DNA from: Maricaulis sp963975345
Lineage (GTDB): Bacteria > Pseudomonadota > Alphaproteobacteria > Caulobacterales > Maricaulaceae
Reading direction: 5' to 3'
Length of the DNA: 64,000 nucleotides
NCBI RefSeq assembly: GCF_963975345.1
Contig: NZ_CAXBGE010000005.1
Coordinates: forward strand, 1-64,000
Part shown: one piece after another, positions 34,191 to 42,830 of the stretch
Position numbering within the stretch: the first letter of the stretch is position 1
Layout of the letters: every line of letters starts with the position of its first letter
Program-made: the position numbers and the translations under genes
Notes under the pieces: model-generated
The model's database searches: none
What the model was told of the DNA's origin: nothing
The model's input: the letters and a program-made list of their open reading frames with translations, nothing else

Positions 34191-35903
34191 ATGTCTGCTA
34201 CAGCAAAACCCAAAGGCCGCGGCCGCTTTACCCGTGTCGCGATGTTGCTCGGCGCTTCGGCGGCGGCCATTGGCTGGGTGACGACGGCGGGTGCCGATCT
34301 GACCGCCGAAGAGATCGCCGCCGCGCGTGACCGGGCTTTCGAGCTCAATGCGCAGGGGCGGTGCAGCGAGGCGATGCCGATCTGGGAAGAGCTCGGCTCG
34401 GTGCTCGGCCGCGCCAGCGATTATCTCGACGCGGCCAATTGCGCCATCGAGGCCGGCGATAGCGCGCGAGCCGTCAGCGATTTGTGGGAGGTGGTGCGCC
34501 GGCGCGCCCAGCTCGATACCGAGGGGCAGCTTTTCGCGCTGCGATCACTGGGCTATCAGGCCGAAGCGCAGGGCGATTGGGACCGCTCTCTGATCGGTTG
34601 GGACTATGCCGCCCAGATCAGCGATGCACCTTCCGACAAATTGCAGGCCGCCCGGGCATCCCGACTCAGTGGCCGCACCAGCGATGCCCAGGCGCGTCTG
34701 TGGCAGGTCCGACCGGGTGAGTTTGAAGGTGCCCAGCTGGCGCAATATTATGACGAACAGGCCCAGGTGCTGCGCGAGAGCCAGCCGGAGATGGCGGCGC
34801 AATACATGGCGCGCGCCATCGCCATCGATGATCAGGGTTGGCGCCGGTTTGACCATGGCCTGATGCTGCAAGCGGCCCATCAGCCGCGCGCCGCGATCAG
34901 CGAATTCCGCGCCGTTTTGGCCCAGAACCCCGCCAATACCGATGTCCGTCTCTCGCTCGCCTATGCCCTGCGCGGGATTGGCGAAAATGCCGAGGCAGCT
35001 CGACAATTCGGACAAGTCATCGCGCTGCAGCCCGGCAATGCCGGGATTCGTGAAGATCAGGCCTATGCCTATAAGGATGCCGGTCAGGAATCCGAGGCCG
35101 CTGCGGCCTTCAGCGGTGTGATTGATCTGCTGCAGGCGCAGGGCGGCGATGAAGCTCATCTCTACCGTGTCCGCCGCGAAGTCACCGAGCTGGAACGCCG
35201 CACCTCCGGCTTTGCCTATACCAGCTATCGCAATGAGGGCGTCAGCCTGTCGGGCGGTTTGCAGGACAGCGCCAGTTCCTCCTCACTCGGCGCCGAATTT
35301 ACATGGCGTCCCGATGCGCTCTACGAAAACGGCACCGGCATCACCGCCTTCGCTCGCGGCTATGCCAATATGGAGCCGGGCACATTCAGCCTCGACACCG
35401 ACACCGCCCAGCTCGGGATCGGCGCCCGCTGGAAGCCGTTCCAGGCGGTCGATTTCAACCTGTCGGGCGAACGCCTCGTCGCGCTGGGGGATAATGCCCG
35501 CGATGACTGGATGCTGCGCGCCAGCTATGGCTGGACCAATGGCTATGATTGGCGGCCGGATGCCGCGAGCTGGAATTACACCAGTGTCTATGCCGATCTC
35601 GCCTATATCCCCGGCGACAACGAATATTTCGGCGCCTATGCGCAAGTGCGCCAGGGCCGCCGTTTCCGCACCGCCGAGGGCTGGACCGTCACGCCCTATG
35701 TCACCGCCGTCGCCCAGTATTCCGACGACCAATATGGCAGCCAAGATCGGTTCGAAGCCGGGCCGGGCATCTCGGTTTCACACTGGTTCGACGGCGATGA
35801 CCACCACGCTTATCGCCGCCGCGTCGATTTCGACGTGGAGTATCTGTACGACGTCGAAAGCGGCGGCGATGCCTTGGTGGCCCGGATGGTGTTCAGCTTT
35901 TAG
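34191..35903 (+). CDS. nfrA: NfrA-like outer-membrane protein (TPR plus barrel)
   Basis: The 570-aa protein has an N-terminal signal or anchor (TRVAMLLGASAAAIGWVTTA), TPR-like helices up to about 340 (AAISEFRAVLAQNPANTDVR, AEAARQFGQVIALQPGNAGI) and a C-terminal part rich in Tyr/Trp strands (GYDWRPDAASWNYTSVYADL, FEAGPGISVSHWFDGDDHHA) ending in ARMVFSF, an outer-membrane barrel signature. It follows nfrB by 18 bp. It is shorter than E. coli NfrA (about 990 aa), mainly through fewer repeats. It is the probable export pore for the polymer and the potential phage contact site. Confidence 0.86.
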   Translation: MSATAKPKGRGRFTRVAMLLGASAAAIGWVTTAGADLTAEEIAAARDRAFELNAQGRCSEAMPIWEELGSVLGRASDYLDAANCAIEAGDSARAVSDLWEVVRRRAQLDTEGQLFALRSLGYQAEAQGDWDRSLIGWDYAAQISDAPSDKLQAARASRLSGRTSDAQARLWQVRPGEFEGAQLAQYYDEQAQVLRESQPEMAAQYMARAIAIDDQGWRRFDHGLMLQAAHQPRAAISEFRAVLAQNPANTDVRLSLAYALRGIGENAEAARQFGQVIALQPGNAGIREDQAYAYKDAGQESEAAAAFSGVIDLLQAQGGDEAHLYRVRREVTELERRTSGFAYTSYRNEGVSLSGGLQDSASSSSLGAEFTWRPDALYENGTGITAFARGYANMEPGTFSLDTDTAQLGIGARWKPFQAVDFNLSGERLVALGDNARDDWMLRASYGWTNGYDWRPDAASWNYTSVYADLAYIPGDNEYFGAYAQVRQGRRFRTAEGWTVTPYVTAVAQYSDDQYGSQDRFEAGPGISVSHWFDGDDHHAYRRRVDFDVEYLYDVESGGDALVARMVFSF

Positions 35904-35992
35904 CGGTAATTCGCTTATTCTAGGGCAATAAAGCTTCAGGTTGTTTTTGACCGAAGCCGATGCCAAGCTCGCGTCTTTGCTGGAGACGTCGG

Positions 35993-37246
35993 ATGAAGCG
36001 AGTGGCAGCGGTTATGATGGCGGCGTCCCTGTGCGCGTGCGCGGACGTCCCGGAGACGTCTGAAGTCGCACCGGAGGCGGCTACACTCAGTCTCAATAAC
36101 GTCCACGATTGCAGTGAGCTCGATGCATTTGACCCCGGCGATGACGCCGATCTGGTGCTCCGTCTGGAAATTGCGCAAATGCTTTGCCAGTTGCCGGCTC
36201 CAGACCTCGACCCGGCGGCTGTCGCAGCCGCTCTGGGTGAGCGGAACTTTGCCGTTCTGACAGGACCGTCGACCCTGACCCTGGTTGCGCGTTCCGACGC
36301 GGAGTCAGTTGGGGCGTGGCCGGATGTTCGCGCCAATCTGGAGCGGATCGGCGATAGCGATCTCTGGGCGGCGCAATTCCGGGCAAGCGAAATCGACTCG
36401 GCGATCCTGATGTTCATACCGCCTGGTTTGACCGGCCCTTCATTCTCCAACGACGACCTCGTTTTCTGGCGCGGATCGGCGGCCCCCGACGCGCCCACCT
36501 TGAAACCGGATATCGCCGGGCAGGTGATTGATCGCGAAGTGTGGAGCGATGCCCTGCAGGAAACCCGGCGCGTCGAAGTCTACCTCCCCGAAGGTCACCA
36601 CGAGGGCGGCGCCTACCCGGCGGTGTTTCTGGCTGATGGGGCGGTCGTTGCCTATTACGCGCGTATCGTCGAGCCGATGATCGATGCGGGCCTGATCCCG
36701 CCCATTGTGCTGGTCGGCGCGCTTTCGGGCGCGGGCGGCATTGTCGAGGACCGGTCCGGCTCGGACGTGGACTGGCGCAATGCCGACTATTTGCAGGGCT
36801 TCTACGCGGAGGAAGACCGGTTTTCGCAACATATGGACTTCTTTGCCAATGAGCTGACGCGCTATGCCGAGCAGGAGTTCTCGGTGTCGATCGACCGGCG
36901 TGACAGGATTGTGCAAGGTCATTCCAGCGGCGGCGCCTTTGCCCTTTCGGCGGGCCTCCTGCACCCGGAAGTCTTCGCAACCGCCTGGCCCAGCTCGCCG
37001 GGCTGGCGGCCTCTCAGAGAGATCGGTCCGGCCGACGAGGCCTCGGCCAGCTTTAGCTTTTCAGCGGGCTATTACGAGGCGAGTTTCCAGTACTCGTCCC
37101 GGGTTTCAGCGCGGACGCTGGCGGAGCACGGCTATCAGGTGCGCGAAACCTATCGGCCTGGCGGTCATGGTTCCGGGCTGCCGACGGCGATGCTGGTGCA
37201 AGACCTCACCGAGCTTTTCGCTGACAGGGGTCGCGCACCGGAGTGA
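35993..37246 (+). CDS. Esterase lipoprotein (esterase D/Fes-like alpha/beta hydrolase)
   Basis: The 417-aa protein begins with a lipoprotein signal (MKRVAAVMMAASLCACADVP, lipobox SLCAC). The C-terminal 230 residues form a Fes/esterase D-like hydrolase: PAVFLADGAVVAYYARIVEP, IVQGHSSGGAFALSAGLLHP (nucleophile Ser), and the late RPGGHGSGL (catalytic His). The N-terminal 150 residues resemble the domain that precedes the hydrolase in enterochelin-esterase relatives. Start from GGAG 8 bp before ATG 35993. The substrate is unknown. Confidence 0.8.
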   Translation: MKRVAAVMMAASLCACADVPETSEVAPEAATLSLNNVHDCSELDAFDPGDDADLVLRLEIAQMLCQLPAPDLDPAAVAAALGERNFAVLTGPSTLTLVARSDAESVGAWPDVRANLERIGDSDLWAAQFRASEIDSAILMFIPPGLTGPSFSNDDLVFWRGSAAPDAPTLKPDIAGQVIDREVWSDALQETRRVEVYLPEGHHEGGAYPAVFLADGAVVAYYARIVEPMIDAGLIPPIVLVGALSGAGGIVEDRSGSDVDWRNADYLQGFYAEEDRFSQHMDFFANELTRYAEQEFSVSIDRRDRIVQGHSSGGAFALSAGLLHPEVFATAWPSSPGWRPLREIGPADEASASFSFSAGYYEASFQYSSRVSARTLAEHGYQVRETYRPGGHGSGLPTAMLVQDLTELFADRGRAPE

Positions 37247-37268
37247 CACCCGGCCCCTCCTGTCCAGA

Positions 37269-37940
37269 CTAGCCCCCAATAATCCCATACTCGCCGCCAC
37301 GCTCCAGCGCACGCTGATAGGCAGGGCGGGCATGGATGCGGTCGACATAGGCCTGGATCTTGACCTGTGACTTGTCCAGTCCACCGCGTGCGGCGGCGGC
37401 TTCGAGCGGGAAGCTCATCTGGATGTCGGCGCCGCTGAACATGTCACCGGCAAACCATTCATGCGCGGTCAGCTCGGCCTCGATATAGGCGAAGAGTTTG
37501 ACCAGCTCGGGGCCGATGAAGCGCTCCTCGACGCGGCCGGCGATCTGTTTGGCAATCGGTTTGACGAAGAAGGGCGCCGGCGCGGCCTTGATCTGGTTCA
37601 TCAGCAATTTCATCAACAGGGGCGGCATCAGCGAGCCCTCGGAGAAATGCAGCCAGTAGACATAGCGCCGATAGGCTTCGCTCCCGGCTTCAGGCTTGAG
37701 GGCGGGGCCATAGGTGTCGACCAGGTATTCGACGATGGCACCGGATTCAGCGACGGTCACATCGCCATCTGTGATGACGGGCGATTTGCCGAGCGGGTGA
37801 ATGGCGGTGAGATCCGCGGGGGCTCGCATGGTGGCGGGATCGCGCATGTATTTCTTGATCTCGTATTCGAGACCGAGTTCCTCGAGCAGCCACAAAATGC
37901 GCTGCGAGCGTGAATTGTTGAGATGGTGGACAGTAATCAT
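37269..37940 (-). CDS. Glutathione S-transferase family protein
   Basis: The 223-aa protein has a thioredoxin-like N-terminal domain (ITVHHLNNSRSQRILWLLEE, SPVITDGDVTVAESGAIVEY with the cis-Pro and ESGA glutathione-binding residues) and an all-helical C-terminal domain (MPPLLMKLLMNQIKAAPAPF, DMFSGADIQMSFPLEAAA). The physiological substrate is unknown. Converges with the esterase gene. Confidence 0.9.
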   Translation of the reverse strand: MITVHHLNNSRSQRILWLLEELGLEYEIKKYMRDPATMRAPADLTAIHPLGKSPVITDGDVTVAESGAIVEYLVDTYGPALKPEAGSEAYRRYVYWLHFSEGSLMPPLLMKLLMNQIKAAPAPFFVKPIAKQIAGRVEERFIGPELVKLFAYIEAELTAHEWFAGDMFSGADIQMSFPLEAAAARGGLDKSQVKIQAYVDRIHARPAYQRALERGGEYGIIGG

Positions 37941-38011
37941 CGGGCAGCCCCTGGCGTTTAACGAAACCAGTGAGAGGCAATACGCCAGCTGGTTTCAAAC
38001 GCAACAGGCAG

Positions 38012-38338
38012 CTAGTCGAATTGCTCGGCATCACCCGTATTCACGGGCGCATTCCAGCCCTGCAGCACCATGGCGGTGTCGAGACCGCATTTCTGCAGAC
38101 GCAGCCGCAGGTCGCGCGCCAGCGAGGGATCGCCATCGGCAAGGTCGGTGAGGGTAAATTCGGTCAACCGCGCGACATGGCCAACATGGGTGTGGCCGTG
38201 ATCTGCAAGGGTGAAGGCGAGTTCGACCAGATGCGGCGACCGGGCACAAAAGCTCAAAATATCCTCGTCGAGAACCGGATTATTCAGCTCGCGCGACCAT
38301 ATCCAGTCGGCATCGTGCAAGAGGGCGGGTGCGGCCAT
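38012..38338 (-). CDS. Small protein resembling the RNA polymerase alpha C-terminal domain
   Basis: The 108-aa protein (start ATG 38338, MAAPALLHDADW) has a helical C-terminal half, THVGHVARLTEFTLTDLADG then ARDLRLRLQKCGLDTAM, that fits the alphaCTD pattern (GDLVQ-T-x-x-ELL-...-GRKSL-x-EIK-x-L-x-x-x-GL). This is a helix-hairpin-helix-type fold that in RpoA contacts DNA and activators. There is no RpoA N-terminal domain. The similarity is by eye over about 50 residues, so function is open. An upstream in-frame ATG at 38461 gives a less likely start. Confidence 0.6.
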   Translation of the reverse strand: MAAPALLHDADWIWSRELNNPVLDEDILSFCARSPHLVELAFTLADHGHTHVGHVARLTEFTLTDLADGDPSLARDLRLRLQKCGLDTAMVLQGWNAPVNTGDAEQFD

Positions 38339-38482
38339 GGAAACCTCTACCAGTTGCGTGTCGATGGCATGATGCCACAATATACAGTGGGTTCGATTGT
38401 GCTGGCGCGATACGCATAAGCTATGAGTGGCCGTGCTGGCTTGTGGAAAACCCGCTCGCACTGCCTGTGTTGAACGGAAGGT

Positions 38483-39271
38483 CTAAAGCTCGTGCCAGCT
38501 GGCTTGGACGCCGAGCATGGCGAAGACATCGTCCCAATACTGCATCAGTGCGCCATGCTGTTCGGCTTCCCAATTGCCACGCGGGATCAGCCGGATATCG
38601 AGCCGGACGCCGCGCAGGCTGTCGCCATAGGTTTCGCGAATCGCATCGGCGACGACTTCAGGCTCCGGAACGCGGTCGGCCAGATTGCCCAGCCGGCGGC
38701 GATAGACGGTGAAAACGGCCGAATTTTGCAGCATGTCCGACACCAGCACGATATTGCGTCCCGGCACGGTGCGGTCGAAACCGGGGTCCTGGCCGAGCCG
38801 GGCGAGGGCTTCGATAATCGGGCTGTTGGGCGCGTCCTTGGGCAGGACGAGGTCGGCGAGGGCGCGATCAAGCGGCTCGGCGAACAGGGCATCATAGCGC
38901 GCCTGCACCCGGTCGGGATTGCGGTAGAGCGGATTGACCTGCTCGCCAGCGCCCGGATTGCACAGCGAGAAGCTGTTGGTATTGCGCAGTTGCCCGCTCT
39001 CATTGAGCTCGTAGAGCGAGAGGCGTTCGCCGACGGCGAGTTGGTCGCGCTGGTTGAGGATCAAGGCCTCGATAGCGGCGGCCTGCTGCGGCGAATACAG
39101 ATCCGTCTTGTCGATCACCACCACGCGGTGCGGCGGCACCGTGCCAGCCAGACACAGCGTCTGGCTGTCATAGACGGGTGGCTTCAGGATGAAGGCGGCA
39201 TAGCTGATTGCGGCCAAAACGGCGAACACAATCAGTAGATTGAACATTCCAAGTGCGTCGCGTCCGGTCAT
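38483..39271 (-). CDS. Membrane-anchored hypothetical protein, possibly VWA-like
   Basis: The 262-aa protein has one N-terminal membrane helix (LLIVFAVLAAISYAAFIL) and a periplasmic domain with alternating beta strands: HRVVVIDKTDLYSPQQAAAI, GRNIVLVSDMLQNSAVFTVY. The D-x-T and strand pattern recall von Willebrand A folds but a full MIDAS is not seen. It follows the gene at 39332-40246 on the same strand by 60 bp, so they form a two-gene unit of unknown role. No family name can be given. Confidence 0.6.
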   Translation of the reverse strand: MTGRDALGMFNLLIVFAVLAAISYAAFILKPPVYDSQTLCLAGTVPPHRVVVIDKTDLYSPQQAAAIEALILNQRDQLAVGERLSLYELNESGQLRNTNSFSLCNPGAGEQVNPLYRNPDRVQARYDALFAEPLDRALADLVLPKDAPNSPIIEALARLGQDPGFDRTVPGRNIVLVSDMLQNSAVFTVYRRRLGNLADRVPEPEVVADAIRETYGDSLRGVRLDIRLIPRGNWEAEQHGALMQYWDDVFAMLGVQASWHEL

Positions 39272-39331
39272 GGCCCCCTCCGTCGCATATCTGCGCTATG
39301 GCCCAGCCCCGGACCATTCATAATTGGCAGC

Positions 39332-40246
39332 CTACTGCCTGTTGCTCGGTCCCGCCAGATCGCGACAGATTTCATCGAGCAAATCCTTGGCATCGACAAG
39401 TTTTTCCAATTCGTGCTCGCTCAGCTTCTTGGCATCTTTCCAGCCAGACTCAAGCGCTTTCTCGAGCGCAGCCGATGCTGTTTCGAGCCGGCGGGTCACA
39501 CCACCATAGCCAGGGATGGCATCGTCGAAGGTGCGGCCCTTGAAGGCGGCGATGACGGCAAAGGTCACGCCAAGTACCAGCAAAAGCAGGGCTTCCAGCG
39601 TCTCGATCCCGAACGGGTCGGCGAGAGCGGCGCTGACCGGAGCCAGAACCAGACCGGTGACATCGCTCGCGCCCATGGCCAGCGTTGCCGCGTTGAGCTC
39701 AAGCAGATCGCGGAAATGGGCCGCCGTCAGATTGAGCAGGCCGAGCGCAATGACGGCAATGATGGTGCCGATGGCGGCCGGCACGGCCAGCCACAGCTTG
39801 TGCGGGTTGGACATGTGACGCAGGCCGAGAAAGCCGATCAGGAAAAAGGCCGCGATCACATTGGTGAAGGAGACGGTGATGGCTTGCAGCCAACCACCGA
39901 GCAGGCCGAGATCAGAACCGGTCGAGAAGAAATACGCATTCGCCAAGCCTTCGAACAGCACCAGCGAGGCGAGCACGGAAAAGTGCAGGATATGGGAGGT
40001 CGGATAGATCGCGGCGCGGTCAATCGGCTTGACGGTCGTCTCGGCACCGAGTTCAGGATCCTCAACGGCGCCGCCCCAGGTGCGGCGAAATTTCAGCAGG
40101 TCTTGATGGCGCGCGCTCGCCAGAGCAAGCGTACGGCCGAGTTGAATCATTTCCGACGGTGCGCGGACATCGCGGAAATTCGCGAGATCCGACGGCAGTT
40201 CGGTCAATCCCCGCAAGCCGGGATCCGTTTGATTGTCTAAGGGCAT
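39332..40246 (-). CDS. Multi-spanning membrane protein of unknown function
   Basis: The 304-aa protein (ATG 40246) has a polar N-terminus (about 75 aa), then four or five membrane helices: ILHFSVLASLVLFEGLANAY, ITVSFTNVIAAFFLIGFLGL, AVPAAIGTIIAVIALGLLNL, and LEALLLLVLGVTFAVIAAFK. A charged helical C-terminus follows (EKALESGWKDAKKLSEHELE). Not recognised. It is first in the pair with the VWA-like protein and faces the amidase gene divergently. Confidence 0.6.
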   Translation of the reverse strand: MPLDNQTDPGLRGLTELPSDLANFRDVRAPSEMIQLGRTLALASARHQDLLKFRRTWGGAVEDPELGAETTVKPIDRAAIYPTSHILHFSVLASLVLFEGLANAYFFSTGSDLGLLGGWLQAITVSFTNVIAAFFLIGFLGLRHMSNPHKLWLAVPAAIGTIIAVIALGLLNLTAAHFRDLLELNAATLAMGASDVTGLVLAPVSAALADPFGIETLEALLLLVLGVTFAVIAAFKGRTFDDAIPGYGGVTRRLETASAALEKALESGWKDAKKLSEHELEKLVDAKDLLDEICRDLAGPSNRQ

Positions 40247-40427
40247 GGCCTCCCCTCCATTATGTCGCGCCGGTTCGACGCTGACCCTAGGGTTAATTGT
40301 GAATTGTGGCAGCGAATTGGGCATATCCCGGCGATTTGTGGATCAATTGAGGCAAGTCCGCCGCATGGCTCTTGCCCGAACCGGCAATAGGCAGCAGATT
40401 TGGGGGTCCAAAACAGGGGGAAGAGCT

Positions 40428-42185
40428 TTGGCCAATACACTCGCTTCGCGGCGCGATCTCTTGATGGGGAGCGCGCTCGTCGCTGTCGCCGCCGGATTTC
40501 CGGCAGCGTCGGCTGCCCGCCAATCTGTGAGCACTCCCGATTCCCCGGTAGCGCCCGAGACATCGCCGGCCGCAATCTCGGCAGACAATGTGCGCGCCGC
40601 CGAACGCCTGCTCGCGGTTGAATACACCGATGCCGAGCGGCAGCAGCTGGTGATCGAAATCGATGACTGGCTCGAACGGGTGACACGCCTGCGCACGGCG
40701 GACCTGCCCAATGGGCTGGCTCCCGCCTGCGTTTTCGATCCGCGCCTGCCCGGGCAAGCCTATCGCGAGCAGAGTGAGGGGTTGCGCCGATCGGACGCCA
40801 GCGCGGGCGGCCTGCCTGCCGACGCGGTGTCGATCGCCTATGCGCCGGTCTGGAAACTCTCGAAATGGATCGCCAGCGGGGCACTGAGTTCGCGCCGCCT
40901 GACCGATATCTACCTGGACCGAATCGCCCGGCATGCACCCACCTTGGAATGCTTCATCACCGTGACACCCGAGATCGCTCGTAGTCAGGCTGATCAATGC
41001 GACCGCGAAACCGCTGCTGGCCAATCACGCGGCCCGTTGCATGGCATTCCCTACGGCATGAAGGATATCATCGATGTCGCCGGCGTGCGCGCCACTTGGG
41101 GCGCGACGCCCTGGCGTGACCGCGTTGCCGAGAACGATGCGCACGTGACGACCCTCCTGCGTGAGGCTGGGGCCGTCCTGCTCGGCAAGACAACCAATGG
41201 TGCGCTGGCCTATGGTGAGCGCTGGTTTGGCGGCATCACGCGCAATCCGTGGAATATCCAGGAGGGCTCGTCGGGATCCAGCGCGGGCTCGGCCTCGGCG
41301 ACTGCGGCAGGCTTGGTCGGATTCAGTATCGGTACCGAAACCCTCGGCTCGATTGTCTCGCCCTCGAACCGCTGCGGCGCGACCGGATTGCGTCCGACCT
41401 TCGGCCGCGTTTCGCGGTCTGGCGCGATGGCGCTGTGCTGGTCGCTCGACAAGATTGGCGCCATCGCCCGCGGTGTCGAGGATACCGCCTTCGTGCTGGC
41501 GGCGATCAATGGCGAGGATGCGGCCGATCCGGGCTCGATCCCGATGGGGTTTGATTGCGATGCCGGTGCCAGCGTGCGTGGCATGCGCGTCGGCTGGAAC
41601 CCGGCCTGGTTCGAGGGCGGCAGCGATGCCGACCGCGCCGCACTACAGGCCGCCCGTGACGCCGGCGTCGAACTGGTCGAGATCAGCCTGCCCGATTTAC
41701 CCTATGACGCCCTGTTTTCAGTCGTTGAAGCCGAATCGGCGGCGGCGTTCGAACAGCTGACCTTGAGTGGACAGGATGACAGTCTGGTCTGGCAGGAGCC
41801 CGATGCTTGGCCGAATACTTGGCGTCGGGCGCGTTTCATCTCGGCGGTTGATTTCATCAATGTCGACCGCTTCCGGCGCCAGGTGATGGCAGTGATGCAC
41901 GAGGTGTTCGAGGGGCTCGATGCAGTGATCGCACCGAATTTCGCCGCATCCCTGCTCGTCATCACCAATTTCACCGGCCATCCGCAACTGGCTTTCAGAT
42001 CAGGATTTGCCGAGCGGCCAACGCGGGGCAGTTTCGGCGACGGCTCCGATACGTCTATGCACCGGGTGCCGCAGACGACGAGCCTGTGGGCACCGCTGTT
42101 CGAGGAAGGCCGGATCATCGCGCTGGGGCGCGAACTGGAGGCGCGACTTGCGGTCTCCGGTGAGCGGCCACCGAATTTTAGCTAA
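40428..42185 (+). CDS. Tat-exported amidase signature enzyme (TTG start)
   Basis: The 585-aa protein contains the amidase signature: GPLHGIPYGMKDIIDVAG (Lys), TTNGALAYGERWFGG, and GSSGSSAGSASATAAGLVGF with SIGTETLGSIVSPSNRCG (Ser-Ser-Lys triad). Upstream ATGs exist to 40233, but TTG at 40428 has AGGGGGA 5 nt before it and gives MANTLASRRDLLMGSALVAV, a twin-arginine-type signal, so I take it as the start. It hydrolyses an amide bond in the periplasm; substrate unknown. A GST gene follows 15 bp later. Confidence 0.85.
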   Translation: MANTLASRRDLLMGSALVAVAAGFPAASAARQSVSTPDSPVAPETSPAAISADNVRAAERLLAVEYTDAERQQLVIEIDDWLERVTRLRTADLPNGLAPACVFDPRLPGQAYREQSEGLRRSDASAGGLPADAVSIAYAPVWKLSKWIASGALSSRRLTDIYLDRIARHAPTLECFITVTPEIARSQADQCDRETAAGQSRGPLHGIPYGMKDIIDVAGVRATWGATPWRDRVAENDAHVTTLLREAGAVLLGKTTNGALAYGERWFGGITRNPWNIQEGSSGSSAGSASATAAGLVGFSIGTETLGSIVSPSNRCGATGLRPTFGRVSRSGAMALCWSLDKIGAIARGVEDTAFVLAAINGEDAADPGSIPMGFDCDAGASVRGMRVGWNPAWFEGGSDADRAALQAARDAGVELVEISLPDLPYDALFSVVEAESAAAFEQLTLSGQDDSLVWQEPDAWPNTWRRARFISAVDFINVDRFRRQVMAVMHEVFEGLDAVIAPNFAASLLVITNFTGHPQLAFRSGFAERPTRGSFGDGSDTSMHRVPQTTSLWAPLFEEGRIIALGRELEARLAVSGERPPNFS

Positions 42186-42200
42186 AGAACGGAAATTCCG

Positions 42201-42830
42201 ATGAAATTCTACGACTGCAAGACGGCACCCAGTCCGCGACGCTCGCGCATCTTCATCGCCGAGAAGGGGCTCGAGATCGAAACGGTGCAAGTTGATCTCG
42301 GCGCCAAAGCCCAGTTCGAGGCGCCCTTCCGCTCGATCAATCCGCGTTGCACGGTGCCGGCGCTGGCGCTCGATGACGGTACGGTGTTGTGCGACAACGC
42401 CTCGATCGCGCGTTATCTGGAGGAAATCTGCCCGGAGCCGTCTTTGCTGGGCCGTGATCCGGTGGAAAAGGCCCTGGTCGCCGAATGGCTGGCACGGGTC
42501 GAGTGGGACGGCTTCATGGGTGCCGCTGAAGCCCTGCGCAACACGTCGGAATTCTTCAAAGGCGCCGCGATTCCCGGGCCGGATCAGTATGAACAAATCC
42601 CGGCCCTGGCCCAGCGAGGCCGCAAGCGGGCAGAAGCTTTCTTCACCGTCATGGACCGGCGATTGGGCGAGGCGAATTACCTGGCGGGCGATGGTTTCAG
42701 TGCCGCCGATATCGCGGGTTATGTCTTCGTCGATTTCGCCGCTTGGGTGAAGCTCAAGCCTGCACCGGAACTGGTGCATCTGGCCAATTGGCGCGAGGCG
42801 ATTTCCAAGCGTCCGAGCGTGTCTGCCTAA
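42201..42830 (+). CDS. Glutathione S-transferase family protein
   Basis: The 209-aa protein has the thioredoxin-like domain MKFYDCKTAPSPRRSRIFIA and RCTVPALALDDGTVLCDNAS (cis-Pro, D-N-A-S), and a helical domain ending in GDGFSAADIAGYVFVDFAAW. The N-terminal Ser/Cys region suits a beta- or theta-like class. It shares a transcript with the amidase and overlaps the nitrilase stop by 4 bp in convergent orientation. Confidence 0.9.
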   Translation: MKFYDCKTAPSPRRSRIFIAEKGLEIETVQVDLGAKAQFEAPFRSINPRCTVPALALDDGTVLCDNASIARYLEEICPEPSLLGRDPVEKALVAEWLARVEWDGFMGAAEALRNTSEFFKGAAIPGPDQYEQIPALAQRGRKRAEAFFTVMDRRLGEANYLAGDGFSAADIAGYVFVDFAAWVKLKPAPELVHLANWREAISKRPSVSA

